Both the position numbers and the translations under genes were made by a program. The notes beneath the pieces were generated by a model, which was not told where the DNA came from, did no database searches, and worked only from the letters and a program-made list of their open reading frames with translations. Positions 11,359 to 20,233 of a stretch of DNA of 64,000 bases are shown here, in pieces; within the stretch, counting starts at the first letter, position 1, and every line of letters begins with the position of its first letter. The stretch is from the NCBI GenBank assembly GCA_029204225.1, contig CM055095.1, forward strand, positions 52,923,836 to 52,987,835, written 5' to 3'. The stretch comes from Diphasiastrum complanatum. Taxonomy: Eukaryota > Streptophyta > Lycopodiopsida > Lycopodiales > Lycopodiaceae.

Positions 11359-12870
11359 TTACAAACCGGTGCAAAGGTCTCCTCATAGTCGATGCCTTTA
11401 TTTTGTGCGTACCCTTTGATCACCAATCTTGCCTTGTGCTTTGCTATACTTTTATCTGCATGGTACTTAGTCCTGTATACCCATTTGCAACCAATGGGTT
11501 TCTTGCCAACTGGTGGTTCTACTAAGTCCCATGTGCTATGCTTAGCAATTGACCCCATCTCCTCTCCCATGGGCTTGACCCAAATGTCATCATCCTTCGC
11601 TTCACCATAAGTCAAAGGTTCTTTGCTTTGCATAATGCTAGATAAGAGAGCATAATTTGCTTCATACCTTTCAGGTAGTGTCTTCTCTCTTGATGTGTCT
11701 ATCTTCTCAGCATCCTCGTCTTTGTTTTCCATTGGATCAAAACATCTATAGCCCTTCACACGATCATCATATCCTAGGAATATACACTTGATAACTTTTA
11801 CATCAAGTTTACGTCTCTCTTCCTTAGGAATGTGTACAAAGGCCTTACATCCAAAGATTCGCAAGTGGTTCACCTTTGGCTTCTTCTTCGTGAATGCTTC
11901 CTCAGGTGTTATCTTTGGTATGGCAATGGTAGGACTTCGAGTATGAGCTTGCGTAAATTGTCTTTTAATCCCACATTGATCACAAAGATTTGAAGTCATT
12001 AGACTTGTACTCACCTCCACTATCTGATCTTAGGACTTTGATCTTCCTACTTGTATAATTTTCAACCAATGCTTTGAAGCTCTTGAAGTTATCAAATGCA
12101 TCTGATTTCTTCTTCAAGAAGTAGATCCACGTCTTACGTGACATATCATCAATAAAGGTCATGAAATAGAAGGCTATACCTAAGCACATGGTCCTCATAG
12201 GGCCGCATAAATCTGTGTGGATTAAATCCAGGATGTTCTTTGCTTTTGCAACATCCCCTTTATTGAACTTCTCTCGATGCTGCTTCCCATATACATAGGA
12301 TTCGCACATCAATTTCAAGTGATCTTCTATGGTAGGCAATCCTGTTACCATCTCCAATTTTCTCATCAAACTAAGGCTTCCCAAGTTCAAGTGACCAAGC
12401 CTCTTATGCCACAACTCAGTTTGCAATGGAATGGACGATACAAGTCCGTGTTGCCCCTTAATTGTAGCATTCAACCTGTACAATTTTGTATTGGGCTCTC
12501 TTACTCCATCCACAATAACTTTGAACTTTTGGTTCACATCCTTCACAAAGCAACGATCATGGGCGAATTTTACTTTCAACTTTTGATCAGTAATGACTCC
12601 AACATAAAGTAGATTTTTCTTCAAGCCTGGTACGTAAAGTACCTCCCTAATCATCCTGCTTTTGTCATCAGGTAGTTGGATTGAAACGGTGCCTATCCCC
12701 TTAATCTTGCACACCTCACCATTTGCTTGTGAAACAGATGTTCCATTATCCAACACCTTCAAACTACTGAACTAATTCTTGTTACTTGTCATGTGTTTTG
12801 TGGCTCCCGAGTTAATATGACATGCTTGATCATGGCTCTATGGTTTATCCGGGGGAGAAATCCAACTCCA
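11277..12870 (-). pseudogene. Copia A protease and integrase
   Basis: The protease lies near 12810 and reads INSGATKHMTS where copia proteases have (W)xxDSGA; the catalytic Asp is replaced by Asn (AAC). A stop follows just after it. The integrase zinc domain is LWHKRLGHLNLGSLSLM (12390-12350 region). The catalytic core shows HTDLCGPM and SDSGGEY (12020 region), and the frame changes near 12000. Downstream are FGCKAFVHIPKEER and FLGYDD (post-core), then the EEMGSIAKHSTWDLVEPP linker into RT. The D,D part of the active site is visible. The NGxAERKN segment with the catalytic Glu is missing or scrambled at the frame change. Confidence 0.8.
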
Positions 12871-12886
12871 AGAAATAGTAAAAGGA

Positions 12887-13776
12887 TTATTGATTAGATG
12901 ACAATGCAAATATTAAGATGTTAGAGTCTTCAATCTCACCCTCATCGACAAGGTTACCTGCTTGTTTTGGTTTTCCCTTGCCTTGTTTCGCCAGGAATTT
13001 GCGACATTCACTCTTCCAATGGCCCTTTTTTACCACAATGGAAGCACTTACCTTTCTTCTTAGTTTTACTGGAAGATCCCTCGTCCTCCTGAGACTTGGA
13101 AAATTGATGCTTAGACTTCTTTTTGCCCTTGCCCTTACCTTGTTTTTGGCGTGTCGCAAGTGCCTGATCGTCAGTATTTTGACGTCTAGCTTTCACCATT
13201 TCCCTACGTTGCTCTTCCTACGTCAAGATTCCTGTGAGCTCGTCAAAGGTTGGCAATATTTCTCTTGATTCTATTCCACTCACAAACATCTGATAGGGTT
13301 CTGCAATGCCGTACAATGCATTGTGCACCAGCTCCACATCACATATGCGCTTACCAATAGAATGCGGTTCATCTCTCATTGTCTTGATTCTGGTCATGTA
13401 TGTCTGAATGTGCTCTCCTTGTTCCATGTGGGCACTATTCAACTTTGACTTCAGAAACATGATTCTTGACGGATTTGACGTCTCAAACTGCTCCTTTACA
13501 ACATCCCATGCAAGTCTGGGTGTAACAACATCACAAATGTGGGTAATGATGTGATTCTTCACTAACAAGTTAATGAAGGTCAAAGCTTTGAGTCATCTTT
13601 TTGTCGAACACTTTGATATCTACTTCATTTGGCAGCCTTCTCTCATCACCTGTGATGACTTCCCACGCGTCTTTCTCCATCAGTATGTTTTTCATTTTGA
13701 ATTTCCACACTGCATAGTTAGAAATCCCGTCCAATTTGCTACTTTCACTCAAAATGGACTCTCCCATGTTTGCCAT
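12887..13776 (-). pseudogene. Copia A gag (UBN2-type capsid) with zinc knuckle
   Basis: It starts MANMGESILSESSKLDG at 13776, then NYAVWKFKMKNILMEKDAWEVITGDE, then a frame break near 13575. It resumes with the conserved WDVVKEQFETSNPSRIMFLKSKL and MTRIKTMRDE. Near 13050 a CFHCGKKG..ESECRKF-type CCHC knuckle is split between two frames. The close relative in copia B (24573-25448) is uninterrupted, so A's breaks are secondary. Gag forms the virus-like particle and the knuckle binds element RNA. Confidence 0.85.
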
Positions 13777-14249
13777 CGTAAAACTGCTTGAAACTTCTGC
13801 CGTAGGCTAAAAACAGTATGTCGAGGCCAATAGTGATGTCAAAAGCTGAAAATAATGACCTGAACTTTTTCCCTTACCAGGCCACTCGCCGCTTTTCCAC
13901 CAATTTGAAAGCCAAATCGGCGTCGCCTTCCGAAATGCACTCAGTCGTCAACTCCCAACAACGTGCCCAATGGAATGGTGAAATCACTTCTGGCATACTC
14001 CGAACACTTTCTCTGCTGCAATCACTCTGTTTTGCTATACCGTACTTGCAGGTATAGTCCAGGTGCCCTTCGTTTGGAGGTTATAGCCTTTCATTTGGGT
14101 CAAAACGGGCAAATGACCCAAAAATAGGGACTTTTCTAGTTTTTGAACTGTTTCTTCACCTTGAAAAAATTTCACTCTTCACTTGTGAAGGGATCCAACT
14201 CCAATTTCAGTATGAAATTTTTCAATGAAGTTGAAGGCTTCAATGGTGT

Positions 14250-15967
14250 GAAGTCTGCTTTGGTATTTTTCTTTGCGCGTTGACAAACATTACATGCTTT
14301 AAGAATAGCAAACGTGTCTTTAAACACAGATGGTCACCGGAATCCCGCTCTAAGGATAATCTTCGTTGTGGCTTCGGCAGAAAAATGACCACCTCAAATG
14401 CCCTCATGAGCCTGAGATATTATCGGTCGTATCTCAGATTCATAAGCACATCGTCGAATAATGTCGTCAACGTCCCTTTTGTAAAGTTATCCAGCAATTA
14501 ACTGAAAGGGCGTTGCTTTTATCTAAAAAAAAAAAATTCCGTTGTACTCAGGCCTTCTTTTAGTCGGCTTGTTGTGAGGAACTGTGTGATCTCCTCAGCC
14601 CATAGGGGTGTGGCATCGATCTGAAAAAGGCACGCATCAGGAAGATCATCGTTGACTGGTGCAGTTGCTTTTTCAGCACTTGGTAGTCTGGAAAGGTGAT
14701 CCGCCATGAAATGTTGGGTCCCTTTCCGAACGACTACACGGAAATTAAATTCCTCCAAAATCAGTAGCCATCGAGCTATTCGTCCCGTCTTACAGGACTT
14801 ATTAACGATATATAGGAGTGCTTGATGGTCTGTGTAGAAAGCAAAGGTCTGGCCTAATAAATAATGTCGTAGTTGTTGTACCGCATAGACCATTGCCAAT
14901 GCTTCTCTCTCGGTAGTTGTATAGTTTACTTCAGCAGGCACCAGTTGCCTGCTTAAGAAACGTATAGAAAAATCTTTGCCATACTCGTCTGGTTGTGCAA
15001 GGAGACCTCCAATGGCATATTTACTTGCGTCAGTATGCACATGGAATTCTTTCGTGTAATCTGGCCAGCGGAGTATGGGAGCTGTCGTAAGGGCTGTTTT
15101 CAACTCCTCAAAGGCCTTAATTCGTTCTTTGGTCCAGCGTGAATCTACCACAACTAAATAAACGAGGCGTGCCTTGCCGGCATAGTCGATTATAAAGATG
15201 CGATAATAGACATATACTTCCTTCACTGTTGCAAGTAGGGGCATGTCCACGATAACCTTGATTTTTGACGGGTCGGTAGAAATACCGTCCTTTGATATTA
15301 TATGCCCGAGTACAACCCCATGGGTGACCCATATTTGGCATTTATCAGGGTTTAGTGAGATGCCGAACCTACGACAGCGAATGAAGATTTTCTCCAAGGC
15401 ATCTACGTGTGTAGCAACAGAAGAATGTACACCTAGATCGTCGAGATAAATTTTCACGACCTGATGTAACAAATCTTGAAAGGCCAGTTGCATGACCCTT
15501 GGGAAAGTTGAAAGGGCGTTACATAAGCCAAAAGGCATAACTTCATAAGCGTAAACGCCATTCTCTGTGGCAAAAGCCATTTTATGTTTATCTTCAGGGG
15601 ATATTTGAACAAGGAAATAACCACTAAATCCATCCAAGAAGCTAAAAGCTTCAGCTCCTGCCATTTTCTCTAATATTTGGGTCGTTAAGGGCAAGGAAAA
15701 ATGGTCTTTCTTCGTAACGACATTAAGGTTCTTGAGGTCAACACAAATACGAAGTTTGCCGTTTTTCTTGGGTACAACCACAATGGGTGATACCCAATCA
15801 GTATGTTGGACTTCATAAATGAAGCCAACATTCAGCAATTTCTTAATATCCTCGTCGATCCTCTCACAATAGACTGGGTTACTGCAATAAGGTTCAGTCC
15901 TAACAGGCTTAGCATTGTCTTCTAGAGGAATCCGATGTACTACTATTTTAGGGGGAATTCCTTTCAT
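14250..15967 (-). pseudogene. Ty3/gypsy reverse transcriptase, RNase H and integrase zinc domain
   Basis: The frame 15967-14519 (482 codons) is uninterrupted. The RT motifs in order are RIDEDIKKLLNVGFI, SPIVVVPKKNGKLRICVDLKNLN, FSFLDGFSGYFLVQI, MPFGLCNALSTFPRVM and the catalytic VKIYLDDLGVHSS. RNase H follows with FHVHTDASKYAIGGLLAQ, LSRQL..AEVNYTTTEREALAMVYA, YTDHQALLYIV and DHLSRLPS. After the stop at 14519 a second frame reads IIRRCAYESEIRPII, GGHFSAEATTKIILRAGF and ACNVCQRAKK, which is the HHCC zinc domain of integrase. It ends at the copia A junction (14249). No chromodomain or gag-protease is attached. Confidence 0.92.
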
Positions 15968-16171
15968 TTCAGTATAATTCCATGCAAATACATCCCTGTA
16001 TTTGCATAATAAAGTTTCTAGATCAGACAGTTGGGTTGATGACAGATGTGCACCAACATGAACTATGCGATCTATGTCCTTGTCAGGATCTTTAAGGTTT
16101 AGTGGAATTGTCTGAGGGGGTCTTTCAAAGGAATTGGAACTTGGTGTAGGTTCCCGATGTGGCTACGGTAA

Positions 16172-16711
16172 CTACATAACAATGTCATCCAGTGTAAAGT
16201 CTTTGAACTTCTGTGGAAGATCGAAAGGTGGGTCCACAAAATGTTCTGGCACTTTAGGAATCATTTGAGTTGATTCTTTACCAGACGTGGAAGCTTTGTC
16301 GGATTGTTTGTTGTCTGTCCCCTCTAACAAGGGCTTGATTGGCTGTTTAAGCTTGGCACGCATTTGTTTTTGATGCTCGGTTAATTTTGTATCAATAATT
16401 TTATTTTTTTGTAACCGAGGTTTTTGTGGTTTTTGAATAGGTGGTGTTGTGGCCTCACTTACCATATCGGCGTCAATTGTATCCCAGACTTCGTTGAGAT
16501 ACACGTCCCAAGTATATACGCAATGGCTATCATTGGTGGTCGTTCGGACTGAGGGTGGTGAAGTGGTCGGTCGTAATATTGCGGTTATGGTGGTCTGTGA
16601 TGGTGGATGGCGATCAAGGACGGTTGTTGTTGATTGTCGATGGCAGTTGGAGGTGATAAAGGAGCCAGAGACCATAATATTGCGGTCTGCTACGGATGGA
16701 TACAGTTTCAC
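16172..16711 (-). pseudogene. Gypsy region upstream of RT, protease/linker remnant
   Basis: A 179-codon frame starts MKLYPSVADRNIMVSG. Its first half is Thr/Ser/Pro-rich, followed by WDVYLNEVWDTIDADMV and a Lys/Gln-rich basic part, ending VDPPFDLPQKFKDFTLDDIVM. It sits just before the RT frame on the same strand. I see no protease D[ST]G and no capsid motif. It is probably the surviving piece of the linker between gag and pol. Between 15968 and 16171 the frame looks coding-like (FERPPQTIPLNLKDPDK region) but is not continuous. Confidence 0.5.
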
Positions 16712-16905
16712 TGTGCAGGGAGGTCACTACAGATCAATGCGGTCGTTTGCGTTGAATGTGATCTCATTTTTAGTAGTGCAATAGAGAGATAAATTGTCGG
16801 ATAGATCGTAAATGCAAGCTACGGTTTTGGAATAGGCTGTGCGTATCCGGTCTGATCGTCGGTGGAACTGTCTAGGGGCTAGCGTGGATCTGGGTCGATG
16901 GAAGT

Positions 16906-17305
16906 AGGCCGTCTATTGACAGTTGTCTGAGGTCGTCGATTGAGATCTGACTGAGGCCGTCGATTGAGATCTGACTGATGGGCGTCGGTCGAGATTGGAG
17001 CGAAGGCCGTCGGTTGAGATCTGAGAGATGGGCGTCGGTTGAGATCTAACTGATGGACTTCGATTGAGATTATACTGATGGCCGTCGGTTGAGATAAGTC
17101 TGAAGGCCGTCGGTTGAGATAAGATTGAAGGCCATCGGTTGAGATCCGAGAGATGGGTGTCGGTTGAGATCTAACTGATGGGCTTCGGTTGAGATTATAC
17201 TGATCGTCGTCGGTTGAGATAAGTCTGAAGGCCGTCGGTTGAGATAGGATTGTAGCACACCGGTTGAGCTGTGAGAGATGGCTCTGGTGCCGGTTGAGAT
17301 GGAAC
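16906..17305. repeat. 25-bp satellite array II with five-unit higher-order repeat
   Basis: Sixteen or so 25-bp units each have a conserved 15-bp half (gccgtcggttgagat and variants) and a variable 10-bp half. From 17006 the variable halves run: ctgagagatg, ctaactgatg, tatactgatg, aagtctgaag, aagattgaag (17006-17130). The order then repeats almost exactly in 17131-17255 and restarts at 17256. This is a 125-bp higher-order repeat. The array sits between the gypsy 5' LTR and the pol region, where gag would be expected. It is related to the arrays at 7.9-8.1 and 8.7-8.8 kb. Confidence 0.92.
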
Positions 17306-17739
17306 CGTGGCTCAGTTGGGAATGGAACGTGAAGCATCTGTTGAGGAGTGCGGTTTGCAGTAAGCCGGTTTGAAAAATGGTGTGCTATGATATGAAAGCG
17401 TGGAAGTGCAGAGAGCAATGGTTGTGGAGCACAGATCAGAATGGTTTGAGCTGTGTAATGTCCGTGGAGCTGTGGAACGGTGCCAAATGTTCACAGATTC
17501 ACTGAATTTGTGAACACGGTTTTTTTTTTCTCTTTTCTTTCTTTTATTGCTTCTGATGTTACAGTTCGTTATGAAATTCTTGTTAGAACAGTCAACAACA
17601 GAAGCATTTCTCAGTTTCAATGTATTTCCCAGCCTATCAATGGGAGAACAGGTTTGATACTCAGCTACATGCATACACTAGCCATGTAACCATCTACAAC
17701 TCAAGAGGATCAGCGTTTCAGAGCAGGGAGCAAACCTAC

Positions 17740-18590
17740 ACTAACTACTGAATCAAAGAACAATCAAGAACTAGATTAGCTACTGAAAACAAGATTTAAG
17801 AAACAAGAAACAAGAACAAGAAATTCCTAACAGCATTTTAACAATCTAAGAATCAAGAAACACTCATCACTTGATGCTTAGATTACTCAAGAACAATAAA
17901 AAACTGGATTGTAAGGAAATGTGCAAGATGTATGCCACAAACCAGCCTATCTAGTTTACTTGAATGCTGAATCCTACTTTAATCCACAACAAGAACTGAA
18001 TCCTAATCCACAACTAAGCAAGAAACAAAGAAACTAGATCCTAGTTAATCCACAATGTAAGGGAATCAAGCATGCTCATAGAAACCTCACTCAAGAGCAT
18101 TGCCATGAACAAGGAGCTTAGTGTTCTTCAAGAAATTGTAGAGGATCCTCTTTATTAGCTCAAGAGAACTTGAAATACAATAAAAGCTCCCTCACAAGAG
18201 AGGGGGGCCCTTAAATAAGCAAGAAGACTGCCCATGTGGAGCCCAAGTGGCAATTCCACCAAACTAGAAATTACATGTGGAATTTGCCCTTCCACTAGAG
18301 GTCACCATCAAAAGGTGGCTCACTATTACTATTTTAAGGGGGGCCTACATTTATTACAATTATTCAAGAAAATGCTACTAGCTCTTACATGGTCATTCCT
18401 TCTTTGTGATACACCATGTAGGCTCACATAGTTACTCACTATCTTCCTAGCTAGTATTTCCTCGGCTCTCATGCTCGGCTCTCAGCTTCTTCTGCTCTCT
18501 TCCTTCTGAGACCTCCTCGGTCATGGGTGAGAGATAACTTGTGTCTTCAACTTGGCTCAGCATCTGAGGATTCTCTGGAATCTTCTAACA
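17740..18590 (-). repeat. Gypsy 5' LTR, minus orientation
   Basis: On the minus strand it starts TGTTAGAAGATTCC at 18590 and ends near 17740. It is homologous over most of its length to the plus-strand LTR at 32247-33000. Shared landmarks in order are GAATCC, CATGACCGAGGAGGTCTC versus TTTTGACCAAAGAGGTCTC, ATACTAGCTAG versus ATGCTAGCTAG, TATGTGAGCC, GGAATGACCATGTA, GTGGATTA and TTCTTGATT. This places the split gypsy element and the GAG-only element at 28-33 kb in one superfamily. The matching 3' LTR is not visible below 9 kb. The primer-binding site was not identified. Confidence 0.7.
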
Positions 18591-18591
18591 A

Positions 18592-19451
18592 TTACTTGCT
18601 AGCAACAATCTTATCGATTGCAAATGGGTCTTTAAGATCAAGTACAAAGTTGATGGGAATATTGATCGAAGGAAGGCTCGTCGACTGCAATGAGACTCTT
18701 AGTTTGGTAGTCGATCCAAACACTCCTATCGTATGCTGCAGCAGCCGATCTCGAAGTATATTAGCTCGATGTACAAACAACCTATTTGAACGGAATTATC
18801 GAAGAGGATATCTACATGGTGCACCCCGAGGAATACATTCTCGACGGTAAGAAGAATCATGTATGCAAACTCCATATGGCACATTGTAGTTTAAAGTACT
18901 CAACAAGGGCTTGGTTTCACAGGATCAACACATTTCTCATCCATCACGATTATAGACCAAGCATTGTCGATTCAAATGTTTATTTCAAGTTAGTGCAACA
19001 TTCCTTTATAATTATGACCTTATATGTTCATTACATAATGCTTTTTAGCAACAGTATCAGCCTAGTAAAGGATGTTAAGCAGATGTTGTTTCATTACTCA
19101 GCAAAGATATCTTCATAATACCCTTATTAGACAGAATCTAATTAATTGCAAAGAAGCTCACTCACCAATGGACCCAGGCTTGCGATATGTCCTCAAATGA
19201 GCAGGAAAAGGAGAAAATGAGAGAGTATCCCTATTGGTCAATACTTGGGTCTCTCATGTTTGCAATGGTCTACCAAACTTGACATTTTTCTGGTAGTCAG
19301 CTCACTAAGCCAATTCATGGCAAATCTTGATATGATCCATTAGAAGGCTCTTATTCGAGTCATGAGATACATTCGAGCTACAACAGACATGTGCATATGC
19401 TATGGAGAAGTCAACGACGACTCAATGGATATACATATGCAAGCTAGAGAG
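18592..19451 (+). pseudogene. Copia RT/RNase H fragment (D2)
   Basis: It starts in the RT fingers with IDCKWVFKIKY and GNIDRRKARL. It continues DVQTTYLNGIIEEDIYMVHPEEYIL, a degraded LYGLKQxPRAW region and LYVHYIMLFSN, where the catalytic YVDD has become YVHY. From 19140 on, frames are broken but SILGSLMFAMVYQT and HEIHSSYNR-type stretches continue the RT/RNase H region. It ends exactly where the LTR of copia D begins (19452). The family is that of D, because it overlaps D's own RT (DVQTTYLNG). The gypsy LTR abuts its left end, so both neighbours truncate it. Confidence 0.85.
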
Positions 19452-20077
19452 TGTTGGATTTGTTTCCTCTACTCTCCTAATCCCATTTTAATTTGCCTCC
19501 ATTCATGCTGCATATTTACTCACGTTGTCGCGCAGTTTGCATATTAACATGCAAATTCTCACAGGCGATGAAAAGACGAAAAACAAAGACTGACGTCGCA
19601 CTCTTTTCACGCTCACCCCATGCAGCTGTGCTAACAGACTGGACAACGATTGCAGCCACCCATGATCTCCTACAGACAGCACATCCACTCTGTACTTTCT
19701 TCATCTGCACACCTATAACATTATGTATATAGATACTGAATACATATAATTTGTCTTGCTATTCGCGACAAATTATTCTTTTGGCGCATCATTTATTAAT
19801 GTTTGGCTGCGTAATCAAGAATGACTGTGATTTCCATCACTAACATTCTGTTCGTTCTGATAGGCGTAGTCATGCTTATGGAGAGAGTCGTATAGCTCGT
19901 TCCACTACGCACGAACACTTTGTCTTCGAGTTTGTTTCTGTTCGAGTTTGGTTCTCATTTGTGTTTCGTTTCTCGTTCGTGTTTTGTTTCTCGTTCATGT
20001 TCGTCTTACCACCTTTTTTAGTTAATTTTTTATTTCTCACACACGACACCTTCTTTTCTCTCTCTCTCTCTCCAACA
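19452..20077 (+). repeat. Copia D 5' LTR
   Basis: A 626-bp LTR with perfect 7-bp inverted ends, TGTTGGA at 19452-19458 and TCCAACA at 20071-20077. A TATA-like 'atgtatatagata' lies near 19722, and a repeated 'ttcgtttctcgttcgtgtt' patch lies near 19970. The flanking bases before it are GAGAG. The primer-binding site follows directly. Confidence 0.93.
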
Positions 20078-20089
20078 TGGTATCAGAGC
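20078..20089 (+). promoter_or_regulatory. Copia D primer-binding site for initiator Met-tRNA
   Basis: TGGTATCAGAGC lies immediately after the LTR. It is the standard 12-base complement of the plant initiator Met-tRNA 3' end. Confidence 0.95.
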
Positions 20090-20233
20090 AATTTTCATAG
20101 TTTGATAAGCTTCCACAGTACAAGACTCTACTAGCCGATAGAGTGATTGTTTTCTTGTTCTGTATTTTCAATGTCAGATTTTCATACTTAAGTCACTGAT
20201 AGTTTCTCCTATCACTTAAACTAATTATTCCAC

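Larger units (their letters stand above)
9782..14249 (-). mobile_element. Copia element A inserted in the gypsy integrase, 5' LTR missing
   Basis: A minus-strand Ty1/copia element in the order leader, gag, protease, integrase, RT, RNase H, polypurine tract, 3' LTR. The 3' LTR is 9782-10052, preceded on the element strand by the purine tract AAGGGAGAGAG. At the 5' side the element begins abruptly in its leader at 14249, next to gypsy sequence. Copia B (22987-25448), of the same family, has a 5' LTR and about 1.3 kb of leader, whereas A keeps only about 0.47 kb of leader. One deletion removing the A 5' LTR, part of its leader and the gypsy integrase core would explain this. The reading frame is broken in several places. 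Confidence 0.85.

Noticed and set aside
16906-17305. CRISPR-like array (constant 15 bp plus variable 10 bp)
   Set aside because: The variable parts recur in a fixed five-unit order, unit length is only 25 bp, no cas genes exist and the context is a plant retroelement. It is a higher-order satellite.
16879-17418. LNRRPS/SQPTA repeat protein
   Set aside because: It is the translation of satellite array II. Every frame gives a repeat peptide, so coding is not supported.
20078-20089. tRNA gene
   Set aside because: This is only the 12-base primer-binding site after an LTR. No cloverleaf is present here or at 23262, 39765 or 57659.
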